DNA of 34,486 nucleotides from a virus. This document shows, piece by piece, positions 6,765-15,307 of this stretch; positions within the stretch are counted from its first letter, which is position 1; each line of letters starts with the position of its first letter. The DNA is taken from IMG/VR virus record IMGVR_UViG_3300027779_002523, positions 1 through 34,486 of that record. One strand, 5' to 3'. A model generated the notes under the pieces. The model did no database searches. It worked only from the letters and a program-made list of their open reading frames with translations, and was not told where the DNA came from. Both the position numbers and the translations under genes were made by a program.

Positions 6765-7328
6765 ATGGCAGAAGTAGTAAATATCGTAGCCTCTATGAGA
6801 TTGACAGATAGTATTGATGTAAATGCAGTTGCAGATGAATTGCAGATAGATTATGAACAAGAACAATTCCCCGGTATGGTCTATCGGGTTAAGACCCCAA
6901 AGGTATGCCTCCTATTGTTTAGGAGTGGTAAGGCTGTGGCTACGGGAGCAAAGACTGTGGAGGATGTGGAAGTAGCATTTAAAATACTAAGGGCCGACTT
7001 AGAGAAACATAATTTTGAACTATGGAAGGAAACGGATTGTGAAGTGCGCTTACACAATATTGTTATGACTTCTGATTTATCTGAAAGTGTAGCAGGTAAA
7101 ATTGACTTATCTAATTTAATGTTATATCTGCCTTTTGATAAGACTGAATATGAGCCTGAACAATTTCCCGGTTTGATTTACAGAATGGATGACCCAAGCG
7201 TTGTATTCTTAATATTTTCAAGTGGTAGGTGTGTAATTACAGGGGCAAATGATTTCTCAGAAGCAGAAAGGGCAGAAGATTACCTCAAAGATGAACTCAA
7301 TGCGTTCTTAATTGGTCAAAAACTATGA
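6765..7328 (+). CDS. tbp: TATA-box-binding protein (TBP)
   Basis: A 187-residue archaeal-type TBP with two direct repeats, residues about 1-90 and 93-182. It bends promoter DNA and nucleates transcription together with TFB. The DNA-contact Asn sits in NIVAS (N6) and in HNIVMTS (N98). The four intercalating Phe are F35 (EQFPG), F52 (LLLFRSGK), F134 (EQFPG) and F151 (LIFSSGR). The acidic tail of many cellular archaeal TBPs is missing, and the second repeat has MTS where cellular TBPs usually have ASA/ASG. A virus-carried TBP could redirect host polymerase to the non-standard promoters seen at 20804-30571. No TFB gene is in this window. Confidence 0.93.
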   Translation: MAEVVNIVASMRLTDSIDVNAVADELQIDYEQEQFPGMVYRVKTPKVCLLLFRSGKAVATGAKTVEDVEVAFKILRADLEKHNFELWKETDCEVRLHNIVMTSDLSESVAGKIDLSNLMLYLPFDKTEYEPEQFPGLIYRMDDPSVVFLIFSSGRCVITGANDFSEAERAEDYLKDELNAFLIGQKL

Positions 7329-7421
7329 GATTAATAAGAAATTAGCGAGGATTAATAACCCTAAGTTAGATAGCAACTATCATATAGAAGATGGATAAAT
7401 GAACTAAACGAGTGATGATGT

Positions 7422-8726
7422 ATGGATGATGTTTTGCCTGTATCCCCTCGAAAGGTTGATGGGGAGTTATCTAATGCGTGGGAGGCTATTGCTTCTGATT
7501 ACGAAACAGATGTGCAAGTAGGCAAACCTGTTGGTGAAAATCGGAAAGGTAGCAGCATAGATGATATTGTGAATCTTTTTGCTGAAAGGTATGAGGTCAT
7601 GAGAAAAATGATACGAAAACAATGTGGATTTAGAGAGTCTAATACCATATCAGAGGTTAGCAAAGAACGAAAAACATATAGACAATATAATGTAATAGGT
7701 ATAGTGGCAAGCAAGAGGCGAACCAAGTCAGGCGGATTAATGATTGAAATTGAAGATAAAACAGGAACTTTGAGTGCATTCGTTAGGAGCGAGGACTCAG
7801 GCTCTCAGACATTATTGTGTGATGATGTTGTTGGTTTGAGTGGGTCTTATGGTAAAGATTCAGATATTTTTTGGGTCGATAGAGTTCAATTTGGTGATAT
7901 TTTACCTAAGCATCTAAACAAAGGAGGTGCAGAGTTTGACCCCGTTTCCATAGCATTTATTTCAGACATTCACATGGGTTCAAAATATTTCCTTGAAGAT
8001 ACTTGGGATAAAATGATGAAATGGTTAAATGAGGATAAACTCGCAAAGAATATCAAATATCTCGTCATGGCAGGGGATGTTTGTGATGGTATCGGTATTT
8101 ATCCGGGCCAAGAGAATAATTTGATATTTGATAATGCCTATGACCAATATGAGATGTGTGCAAGAAAACTTGATTATTTACCTGACCATATTACGCCCAT
8201 AATTTTACCGGGAAATCATGATGCAGTAAGACCTGCTCAACCCCAACCTATGCTTGAACATACTATTCAGCAACAATTTAATTCCACAATCCATACAGGT
8301 AATCCCTGTCGGGCTTCATTGAATGGTATTGATGTTCTCGCATATCATGGGCAAGGGATGGATGACCTTATACCTCAAATTGACCATGTTACTTATGAGA
8401 ACTCAATCGAGGGCATGAAAGAAATGTTGAAAAAGAGACACATGACTCCACAATGGGGTGAGAGGAGTGCATTGTCGCCTGAAGAACAAGATGATATGGT
8501 AATCAGAGACATACCTGATATTTTTGTAACAGGACACACCCATAGTCATTCATTTGAATGGTATAGGGGAGTGCCTTGTGTAGTTTCCTCCACAATGCAA
8601 GGCCAAACTGACTTTATGAATATGCTTGGATATGCCTCACAGAAGGGATTTCTAACCCTATACAATATCCAAAATAGGCAAGCGAAGATTGTCCCTTTCC
8701 ACGCAAATGATGATATTAATTTTTGA
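7422..8726 (+). CDS. polB: DNA polymerase D small subunit (DP1) homologue
   Basis: 434 residues. DP1 is the exonuclease and accessory subunit of the archaeal replicative PolD; it binds the catalytic DP2. An OB fold is visible at about 85-160 (NVIGIVASKRR...LMIEIEDKTG). The calcineurin-type phosphoesterase follows with all motifs intact: SDIHMGS (D182, H184), AGDVCDGIGIYPGQ (D219), LPGNHDAVRPAQ (264-272), YHG (H309) and VTGHTHSHS (371-377). The IYPGQ and RPAQPQP blocks separate DP1 from other phosphoesterases. It is shorter than cellular DP1 because the N-terminal region is reduced. DP2 is not in the window. The symbol polB here means the archaeal DP1 gene, not family B polymerase. Confidence 0.9.
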   Translation: MDDVLPVSPRKVDGELSNAWEAIASDYETDVQVGKPVGENRKGSSIDDIVNLFAERYEVMRKMIRKQCGFRESNTISEVSKERKTYRQYNVIGIVASKRRTKSGGLMIEIEDKTGTLSAFVRSEDSGSQTLLCDDVVGLSGSYGKDSDIFWVDRVQFGDILPKHLNKGGAEFDPVSIAFISDIHMGSKYFLEDTWDKMMKWLNEDKLAKNIKYLVMAGDVCDGIGIYPGQENNLIFDNAYDQYEMCARKLDYLPDHITPIILPGNHDAVRPAQPQPMLEHTIQQQFNSTIHTGNPCRASLNGIDVLAYHGQGMDDLIPQIDHVTYENSIEGMKEMLKKRHMTPQWGERSALSPEEQDDMVIRDIPDIFVTGHTHSHSFEWYRGVPCVVSSTMQGQTDFMNMLGYASQKGFLTLYNIQNRQAKIVPFHANDDINF

Positions 8727-8735
8727 AGTGATACT

Positions 8736-9449
8736 ATGAAACCTGCATTTATACACCCTAAAGCCCATATATGGGGAGAAGTCGAAGTAGGAAAAGATAC
8801 AATAATTGAGCCTTTTTGTGTAATACATGGGCCTGTCGTTATAGGTGAGGGAAACTTAATCCAATCAGGAACCATAATTGGTTGCCCTGCCGAACATAGA
8901 AGTAAAGATACAGGACTATCAGTTAGTATAGGCAATAATAATATTATTGGCCCCAATAGTGTAATCACAGGTGCAACTGATATTAGACCCACACAAATTG
9001 GTGATGGAAATATATTGATGAGTGGAGTCCATATTTCTCACGATTGTATTGTGGGTAATAATACTACTATCTCCCACAAAGTAATAATTGCAGGTGAATG
9101 TCATATATTAGATGGCGTTAATATGGGTTCAGGCTCTATGGCTCACCAAGGGTCAGTAATTGGTGCTTATGCAATGATTGGGATGGGTTCTGTCGTTGTT
9201 AAGGATGTATTTCCATACTTAGTCGTATGTGGAAATCCCGCTAAGTTTCTGCGAATCAATACTCATAGGTTAAAAGGTTATGGGTGGAAACAGGATTTGA
9301 ATGAAGATGAGAAACTATTCAAAAACTTATTAGAAACTAATACTGATGATATTTTAGAGATTGTGAAAAGATTCCATGAATTATCAGGAAAACGAGGTAG
9401 GGATAAAATAATATACTTCTCAGGATTGATTAGAGAGGAGGAAGAGTAA
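8736..9449 (+). CDS. LpxA-like left-handed beta-helix acyltransferase
   Basis: 237 residues. Hexapeptide repeats run through residues about 1-165 (e.g. IHPKAHIWGEVEVGKDTIIE). The C-terminal helical part resembles LpxA, the UDP-N-acetylglucosamine acyltransferase. The catalytic-type H-x-x-H-D appears in GVHISHDCIVGN, and the block HQGSVIGAYAMIGMGSVVVKD followed by FPYLVVCGNPA is LpxA-like. Archaea do not make lipid A, so a sugar N-acyltransferase for glycans is more likely. In bacteria LpxA acts after GnnA/GnnB, and homologues of both types lie at 14260 and 13044. It is ten bases after DP1 with a GTGAT site. Acyl donor unknown. Confidence 0.8.
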   Translation: MKPAFIHPKAHIWGEVEVGKDTIIEPFCVIHGPVVIGEGNLIQSGTIIGCPAEHRSKDTGLSVSIGNNNIIGPNSVITGATDIRPTQIGDGNILMSGVHISHDCIVGNNTTISHKVIIAGECHILDGVNMGSGSMAHQGSVIGAYAMIGMGSVVVKDVFPYLVVCGNPAKFLRINTHRLKGYGWKQDLNEDEKLFKNLLETNTDDILEIVKRFHELSGKRGRDKIIYFSGLIREEEE

Positions 9450-9450
9450 G

Positions 9451-9714
9451 ATGGGACTAAGTAATTATCCTGACGGCATGGATTGGGGGGCATATGATGA
9501 TTACTATGACCCTGAGTTAGAGTGTGGCCATAGAGTGCATGAAGATTGTGAATGTTGGTGTGAGGGAGGGTCAGGCGATTCTGCACATGAAGTCGATGAT
9601 TGCACTCCGAGTAATTGCACCCTACATTTTTGCGAATGTGAGGCTGAAAAAGAGCCTCAAGATGAATATTGTGTGAAATGTATGGGCGAGATAAGAGGGG
9701 AAAAAGATGAATGA
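9451..9714 (+). CDS. Cys/His-rich acidic small protein
   Basis: 87 residues with about eleven Cys and several His (ECGHRVHEDCECWC, then CTLHFCEC, then YCVKC), probably binding two or more zinc ions. It is strongly acidic, so direct DNA binding is unlikely; a protein-interaction or metal role is possible. It begins right after the acyltransferase gene with a GGAGGAAGAG site. No family recognised. Confidence 0.6.
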   Translation: MGLSNYPDGMDWGAYDDYYDPELECGHRVHEDCECWCEGGSGDSAHEVDDCTPSNCTLHFCECEAEKEPQDEYCVKCMGEIRGEKDE

Positions 9715-9970
9715 AGAGAATCGGCTAATGGTTTGGGCGAAAATGCAACAGGCCGCAAATCAATTGAATGGGAAATTGCTACCATCTCACAGACATCCAA
9801 AAGGGCGAAATCCAAATGCCCATATCGCTAAATGTATCAAAAACCAATGGCGAAAGAGTTATAGAGATATACCTGATGAGAAAGTTGATGCGGTAATGAA
9901 ATATATTGATGTTATCGTGGCTAAGGACTTGAATAAGTGGAATAAAAAAAGAGGGAGTAATGATGATTGA
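9707..9970 (+). CDS. basic hypothetical protein
   Basis: 87 residues, helical and basic (PSHRHPKGRNPNAH, NQWRKSYRDIP). It overlaps the previous gene by eight bases and the next by eleven. It could bind nucleic acid; no known domain. Confidence 0.5.
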   Translation: MNEENRLMVWAKMQQAANQLNGKLLPSHRHPKGRNPNAHIAKCIKNQWRKSYRDIPDEKVDAVMKYIDVIVAKDLNKWNKKRGSNDD

Positions 9971-10250
9971 GGAAATTATATTGATAGGTATGGTCGCCCA
10001 AATGGGTTTGACTTGTGCGATGATTTGGAAAATGATACTGTTAGATAGAAAACAACAAAGTAATATTTATGGGGTATCTCATGTTTGGGGTTCACTTATG
10101 GAACTTAGGCAAGAATTAAAAAACTATGGGATTTTGCCTCCTATTCCTCCACCTCCTGTTGTAAAAGATATGATTGAATCCGAATCGGATGCAGAAGAGG
10201 ATGAATTGCCTATTCCTCCGCCACCTCCTCTTGTTGAATCTACCCCTTAG
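9960..10250 (+). CDS. membrane-anchored protein with proline-rich tail
   Basis: 96 residues. An N-terminal membrane helix (IILIGMVAQMGLTCAMIWKMILL) is followed by a soluble segment with two short polyproline runs (PPIPPPP and IPPPPPL) separated by an acidic stretch. The proline runs could be a stalk or a docking site. It starts inside the stop of the previous gene. Confidence 0.5.
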   Translation: MMIEEIILIGMVAQMGLTCAMIWKMILLDRKQQSNIYGVSHVWGSLMELRQELKNYGILPPIPPPPVVKDMIESESDAEEDELPIPPPPPLVESTP

Positions 10251-10280
10251 TTTGATATACTTATTCGGTGATGTGATTGT

Positions 10281-11213
10281 ATGAGTAAGTGTGAAAAGTC
10301 GGAAATATTGATGATTCTTCAACCAAGAGCAATTCCTGAAGCCATTGACTCACTAAACAAACTTGATATTGAAAAGGTTTGGTTTAGAGGGTATGATGAA
10401 TACCATGTAGTTCAAAGGGTGAATCACTTTATACAAACAACAAATTATGATTATTATTGGATTATTGCAGACGATGTAGTTGTGGATGAAAAACCAATCG
10501 AAGTTTTGAGGCCACTAATGTATGAGGGGAAAGTAGTTACAGGTTATTGTAGGATGGGGATGAATACAGAGATTACTAATGTTTGTGAAACTCCATTAGT
10601 TTATTCGTCTTTTATTGAATCTCCTCTTTGGTCTTTTTGGGAAAGATTGAAAGTGCATAGCCCAATAAAGTTTGCATGGATGGATAGGTTTCCATTACCA
10701 CACCCCCATGAGGACTCCCCTGAATGGTGGAGTTGGCTATGGTATGACTTTAATGAGTGTTCATTTTTGACGATGGAGGATATTGAAAACAAATCTGAAA
10801 GTGTTTTTCAAACTTATTTAACGGGATGGGCATTCACAGGGGCTTCAAGGGATATATGGCTAAAATACCCATTTGAAGTTTCATTATTAGGTGGGCAATC
10901 TGATGTGCAATTTTCCCTCAAGTATGCACATAGAGATGGTAAAGAAATATATTCACACAAGGATGCTTATTTTACACACTTGAAAATTAGTGTAACAGAA
11001 AAATTGATTAAGGAATGGTTAGTAGGTATAGAGCCTCCAATGGTATATCGAGGAGATGGTATCAGATTAAGAGAGAGGATAAGTGAACAGAATATTGTGT
11101 GGAATAACGATGAATTGGACTTCAAACCATATAATAAGTTCACAACTATCTTTCCTTATGAATATAATATCCATGCCGATGAACATAATCTAATTGAAGA
11201 GGATGATTTTTAA
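10281..11213 (+). CDS. glycosyltransferase-like protein, paralogue 1
   Basis: 310 residues, with a GT-A-type layout. The N-terminal strand EILMILQPRAIPEAIDSL is followed by YYWIIADDVVVDEKP, where D64-D65 and D69 form a DxD-like nucleotide-sugar/metal site. GWAFTGASRDIWLKYPFE and SHKDAYFTHLK, with a late His, follow near the C-terminus. It would transfer a sugar to a glycan or protein. It heads three tandem paralogues next to sugar-nucleotide genes. GGTGATGTGAT precedes the ATG. Donor and acceptor unknown; the family assignment rests on the DxD pattern and context. Confidence 0.6.
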   Translation: MSKCEKSEILMILQPRAIPEAIDSLNKLDIEKVWFRGYDEYHVVQRVNHFIQTTNYDYYWIIADDVVVDEKPIEVLRPLMYEGKVVTGYCRMGMNTEITNVCETPLVYSSFIESPLWSFWERLKVHSPIKFAWMDRFPLPHPHEDSPEWWSWLWYDFNECSFLTMEDIENKSESVFQTYLTGWAFTGASRDIWLKYPFEVSLLGGQSDVQFSLKYAHRDGKEIYSHKDAYFTHLKISVTEKLIKEWLVGIEPPMVYRGDGIRLRERISEQNIVWNNDELDFKPYNKFTTIFPYEYNIHADEHNLIEEDDF

Positions 11214-12067
11214 TGGATAAAAATGATAATGAGATTTTGATGATTCTTCAACCGAGAGCAATCCCTGAAGCCATCGAGTCTTTGAATAAACTTGACATTG
11301 AAAAGGTTTGGTTTAGGGGATATACGGAGATGGAATTAGAAATTGTTTTGAATGATTTTATCAATGATACAGATTATGATTATTATTGGATTATTGCAGA
11401 TGATGTGGTGGTGGATAATAAGCCTCTTGAGGTCTTGAGGCCGAAGTTGTATGGAGGAGAAGTTGTCACAGGATACTGCAACCTCTATCAAGAGTCCGAT
11501 TTTGTTAATCTGAGTTTGAGAAAACTACCTTATTTGATTCCTGAAAGTGAAGTTTATAATAATTATCAAGTGATTAAATCGGGAGAAATTATTCCTGATG
11601 AGGATGTAGGAGATAAATATGCTGAGTTTTACTCAAGACTTTTAGAAAATAGGGATTATGTTTTTTGGAAACACAGACTCCAAGAGTTGCATCTGTTTCC
11701 CCCTTACTTGATTAGTCAAGAACAGGTTAATAGTATGGGTGATGATTATTTTCTCACCTATTTTGCAGGGTGGTCTTTTACAGGAATGTCTAAGGAGATT
11801 TGGTTAAAATACCCATACCAATGTTCAGGGAAAGGAATAGGAACTGATGCTCAGTTTGCTATGAGGTTTTTTGAAGCCGATGATAATAACCGAATATATA
11901 CCCATAAGGATTCTTATTTTATTCATCTGAAAGAAGAACCTACTGATGGGGGATTCTTGAAAAGAAATTGGTTGGTTGGTGAAGAAGAACCTGTTGTTCA
12001 TTTTGGTGATGGAAAGTTATTGCGAGAAGAGATTGATGCAGAAAATATTTACCAAATAAATGATTAA
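11213..12067 (+). CDS. glycosyltransferase-like protein, paralogue 2
   Basis: 284 residues with the same plan as its neighbours: ILMILQPRAIPEAIESL, the acidic WIIADDVVVDNKP site, then SFTGMSKEIWLKYP, HKDSYFIHLKEE, and NWLVGEEEP near the end. The middle third differs freely from the paralogues, which may mean a different acceptor. The start overlaps the stop of paralogue 1 by one base. Its first 77 bases after the initial few codons are identical in DNA to paralogue 3. Confidence 0.6.
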   Translation: MDKNDNEILMILQPRAIPEAIESLNKLDIEKVWFRGYTEMELEIVLNDFINDTDYDYYWIIADDVVVDNKPLEVLRPKLYGGEVVTGYCNLYQESDFVNLSLRKLPYLIPESEVYNNYQVIKSGEIIPDEDVGDKYAEFYSRLLENRDYVFWKHRLQELHLFPPYLISQEQVNSMGDDYFLTYFAGWSFTGMSKEIWLKYPYQCSGKGIGTDAQFAMRFFEADDNNRIYTHKDSYFIHLKEEPTDGGFLKRNWLVGEEEPVVHFGDGKLLREEIDAENIYQIND

Positions 12068-12093
12068 GAAGGAAATTGAAGTAGGGTGGAATA

Positions 12094-12993
12094 ATGACGA
12101 ATAAGCCTAAAGAGATTTTGATGATTCTTCAACCGAGAGCAATCCCTGAAGCCATCGAGTCTTTGAATAAACTTGACATTGAAAAGGTGTGGTTTAGGGC
12201 TTTTGATGAGCCATCAGTTTGTGAGTCCATAAATCAATTCATCCGTGATACTAATTATGACTATTATTGGGTGATTGCTGATGATGTAATAGTTTCTAAT
12301 GCCCCTATTGAAAAATTAAGGCCATTGTTGTATCAAGGGAAAGTTGTCACAGGATATTGTAAATGGCATAATAAATCACCATACGCTAATCTATTACATA
12401 AGAAAATTAAGACAACATATATTACAGAACACCCTAATTACCGTTTTTGGGTGAGCCTAAATAAAGCCAACGCTAAAAGAAATAAATGGATAAAAAACAT
12501 TCCCCCCAATAAACCCATAAGTAAATCAGAGGAAAATAAATACATTATATATGATATTAATATTTCTGATATGTGCTATTCGATAAATGAAATTAGTGAG
12601 ATGAAATCTGAACCCATTAAAACTTGCTTTGGAGGATGGTCATTTACAGGGGCATCAAAAGAAATATGGCTAAAATATCCATTCCAATGTAGTATTAAGG
12701 GGTGTGAAAGCGATATGAACTTCGCCCACAGATTTGTTAATGAGGATGGAGGTATCATCCATAGCCATAAGGATGCTTATTTTGAACATCTGAAAACTAA
12801 TCAAAATATATTAACTAAAAATTGGTTGGTCGGTGTCGAACCCTCAATAAGTTATGTAGGTCAGGGTAAGATAAATAGAGATGAAATAAAAAGTAAAAAT
12901 ATATTATTTCAACAGAAAGAGTTTAGTTTAAGAGGAATGGATTCTGAAATACTGACTGATAACTTACACATCAGCACGATTGAGGAATTATAA
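12094..12993 (+). CDS. glycosyltransferase-like protein, paralogue 3
   Basis: 299 residues. The N-terminal block, the WVIADDVIVSNAP acidic site, GWSFTGASKEIWLKYPFQ, SHKDAYFEHLK and NWLVGVEP are all shared with paralogues 1 and 2. The DxxxD position is S rather than D here (ADDVIVS), a possible change in metal binding. The middle is basic and divergent. It has a GGTGG site upstream and ends before the late-like element at 13011. Confidence 0.6.
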   Translation: MTNKPKEILMILQPRAIPEAIESLNKLDIEKVWFRAFDEPSVCESINQFIRDTNYDYYWVIADDVIVSNAPIEKLRPLLYQGKVVTGYCKWHNKSPYANLLHKKIKTTYITEHPNYRFWVSLNKANAKRNKWIKNIPPNKPISKSEENKYIIYDINISDMCYSINEISEMKSEPIKTCFGGWSFTGASKEIWLKYPFQCSIKGCESDMNFAHRFVNEDGGIIHSHKDAYFEHLKTNQNILTKNWLVGVEPSISYVGQGKINRDEIKSKNILFQQKEFSLRGMDSEILTDNLHISTIEEL

Positions 12994-13010
12994 GTAGGTT
13001 TGGAGCGAAT

Positions 13011-13027
13011 CCTTTACATAGGTAATA
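13011..13027 (+). promoter_or_regulatory. possible promoter of the aminotransferase gene
   Basis: CCTTTACATAGGTAATA has its third T 29 bases before ATG 13044. The position fits a leaderless promoter. The sequence starts like the CCTTTA class but lacks the following ATC-GAA part, so it is an uncertain member. Confidence 0.35.
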
Positions 13028-13043
13028 TCACACACCCATAAAT

Positions 13044-14258
13044 ATGATTCCAAGAACATTAGTGGATTACGATAAAGAGGAACTAATAAATGCACTAATC
13101 GAAGTGATTGACTCAGGACAGTTTGTAAATGGGCCAAAGGCAAATGAGTTTGAAACAGAAGTGTGCAAATATACTAATGCAGATAATTGTGTAGCGGTGA
13201 ACTCAGGAACTTCAGCATTAATTATGGCCTATAAATTATCCAATGCTAAAAAGATTCTTACTACTCCATTCACATTTTCAGCAACGGCTATGGCCGCAAA
13301 GTTTTTAGGTATTGAGGTAGTGTATTGCGATATTGACCCTAAGACTTACTGTATGGATATGAAAGAGGTCGAAAGATTATGCGAAGAACATCAGGATATT
13401 GATGTTGTGGTTCCCGTTCACATCTTCGGAATTAGTGCAGATTTGGATGCACTTGAACCCATAAAAGAAAAGTATGGGTTTTGCGTGATTGATGATTGCG
13501 CTCAAGCATTTGGAACGCATAACGGCGAACATCATGTGGGGGCGCATCCTGTGGTGGATATGGGTTGTTATTCCCTCTATCCGACCAAAAACTTATCTTG
13601 TGCAGGTGATGGAGGATTTATCACCTGTAAAGACGCATATTATGAACCCTTAAAAAGAATGAGGGATAATGGGCGATTCGAGAATACCCCCGTTATGGGT
13701 GTCGCAGGTAATTTCCGATTGAGTGAGTTTCAGGCTTCTATTGCGTTAATCAATCTGAAACAATTTGATAGCCACCAAAACCATCGAAGAAATATGGCTC
13801 AACATTATATTGATTATTTACAGCAATTAGAAGATGAAGGAGTAATCAAACTCCCACACGAAGTTAGTAATAATGGAATAGTTAAGGGTAATCACACCTA
13901 CCACTTATTCGTAATCAAGTTGTTGAAACACGATGTTCAAAAAATTATTTCAAAAATGAAAGTTATGGGTGTAGGATGCACTCCCGCATATGGTAGCCTT
14001 GTTAGTGATTTAAATATGGGTAGTGAACCTGAAACTACTCAATATCCCATTGCGAGAGATATTACTAATAACTTACTCGCTTTGCCTATGAGTCAATTTA
14101 TGAGTCGTGAAATGGTGATGATTGCTATTGAATCACTTATTAAGTGCTTGAGTGAAGATAAACTTGAACATAACAAACTTAATCAATGTTCCGAACTTAT
14201 GAAAAAGGTTTCAAAAGATAAGGCTGTTTTGGAAATGTTAGATATAGGAGATGAATAA
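13044..14258 (+). CDS. DegT/DnrJ/EryC1-type sugar aminotransferase
   Basis: 404 residues. PLP-dependent enzyme that puts an amino group on a keto nucleotide sugar. Visible: NSGTSAL (phosphate cup, residues 53-59), TPFTFSATA, the PLP ring Asp in VIDDCAQAFG (150-151), and the Schiff-base Lys K182 in YPTKNLSCAGDGG. FRLSEFQASI in the second half is also typical. The C-terminus is somewhat longer than usual. It overlaps the following dehydrogenase gene region, a pair that in bacteria (GnnB/GnnA or WlbC/WlbA) makes 3-amino sugars from UDP-GlcNAc. The exact substrate is inferred, not seen. Confidence 0.9.
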   Translation: MIPRTLVDYDKEELINALIEVIDSGQFVNGPKANEFETEVCKYTNADNCVAVNSGTSALIMAYKLSNAKKILTTPFTFSATAMAAKFLGIEVVYCDIDPKTYCMDMKEVERLCEEHQDIDVVVPVHIFGISADLDALEPIKEKYGFCVIDDCAQAFGTHNGEHHVGAHPVVDMGCYSLYPTKNLSCAGDGGFITCKDAYYEPLKRMRDNGRFENTPVMGVAGNFRLSEFQASIALINLKQFDSHQNHRRNMAQHYIDYLQQLEDEGVIKLPHEVSNNGIVKGNHTYHLFVIKLLKHDVQKIISKMKVMGVGCTPAYGSLVSDLNMGSEPETTQYPIARDITNNLLALPMSQFMSREMVMIAIESLIKCLSEDKLEHNKLNQCSELMKKVSKDKAVLEMLDIGDE

Positions 14259-14259
14259 A

Positions 14260-15303
14260 ATGAAAGTAGCAGTAGTAGGATATGGGCATATTGGAAAACA
14301 ACATTGTATGAGTATCAAGGAGAATAATAACTTAGAATTAGCATATATTTGCGACCCATTCATTAGTGCAGAAGACTTACCTGATGAAGTGCAAGAAACA
14401 TCATGGGTGAAAGACTACAATACATTTATTGAATCTAACCCTGAGATTGATTTATTGATTATCGCTACACCTAATCATTTACATTATCCTATGCTTGAAA
14501 AGGCTATGACTACCTATCCATTTGCAGGGACTCCTATCTTGGCAGAAAAACCTATTGTCTTACACGATAACGAAATTAAAAATATCCACAATATCCAAGA
14601 GAAACGAATAAATGAGGGGAAATTAGAGATACCACTATTCATTAATTATCCATTAAGATTTTTACCATCTGTTATGAAATTGAAAGAGGAGTGGGAAATG
14701 ATTGGGAACATCCGAATGGTAAATACAGGCGTGTTTTGGAATAGAAATCAAGGCTATTATGATGCCTCCGATTGGAGAGGAACACTTAAAGAAGAGGGTG
14801 GGCCACTATTTAATGAGTTCATCCATCATCTCGATTTGATGAGTTATTTGTGTGGCGATATGAAAATAAATGGAGGTATGGTGAAAGATTTTGAGCATGA
14901 CTATACTGAAGTTGAAGATTCAGGCATAATTAATCTAATTTTTCAAACAGGAGGATTTGGAGTAATTACCTATACTGTTGCCGCACCTAATAAGTCTTTT
15001 GATGTTAATTTTCACTTCATGGGCGATAAAGGTTCAGCCAAACTAACGGGGCTATACAATAATCAACTTTACATAAATGATGCTAATTATTCATTTGACA
15101 TCAATAGAGAACATTATGGGTCTGTATTAGAAGCAATTCGAGAAAAAATAGAAAATAATATTGAGGATGAAAGACTGTGTTATTGGAGAGAAGGAATGAT
15201 TACAGTTGGGCTAATCAATACTTACTATCGTAATGTGAGAAGCCGAAAAGTTATTAAAGGTGAAATAAACCACTCAATATTAACTGATTACAATAGAGGG
15301 TGA
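14260..15303 (+). CDS. Gfo/Idh/MocA-family sugar dehydrogenase
   Basis: About 347 residues. A Rossmann NAD(P) site VVGYGHIGKQH (residues 5-15), IATPNHLHYP, AEKPIVL (the usual EKP catalytic Lys) and the block WRGTLKEEGGPL followed by IHHLDLMSYLCG all match WlbA/GnnA-like oxidoreductases that oxidise C3 of UDP-GlcNAc derivatives. ATG 14260 is preferred over 14251 because GGAG lies about ten bases upstream. It directly follows the aminotransferase, one base after its stop. With the LpxA-like protein it could supply a 3-N-acylated sugar to the three glycosyltransferase-like proteins. Confidence 0.88.
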   Translation: MKVAVVGYGHIGKQHCMSIKENNNLELAYICDPFISAEDLPDEVQETSWVKDYNTFIESNPEIDLLIIATPNHLHYPMLEKAMTTYPFAGTPILAEKPIVLHDNEIKNIHNIQEKRINEGKLEIPLFINYPLRFLPSVMKLKEEWEMIGNIRMVNTGVFWNRNQGYYDASDWRGTLKEEGGPLFNEFIHHLDLMSYLCGDMKINGGMVKDFEHDYTEVEDSGIINLIFQTGGFGVITYTVAAPNKSFDVNFHFMGDKGSAKLTGLYNNQLYINDANYSFDINREHYGSVLEAIREKIENNIEDERLCYWREGMITVGLINTYYRNVRSRKVIKGEINHSILTDYNRG

Positions 15304-15307
15304 AAAA

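Noticed and set aside
7329-7421. Two GATTAATAA strings before the DP1 gene as promoters
   Set aside because: Neither lies at the 28-29 base spacing seen elsewhere; a GATAAATGA at 26 bases is only a weak alternative, so no promoter is called.
8546-8992. 148-residue minus-strand frame across the DP1/LpxA-like junction
   Set aside because: Overlaps two strong conserved plus-strand genes entirely and has no promoter.
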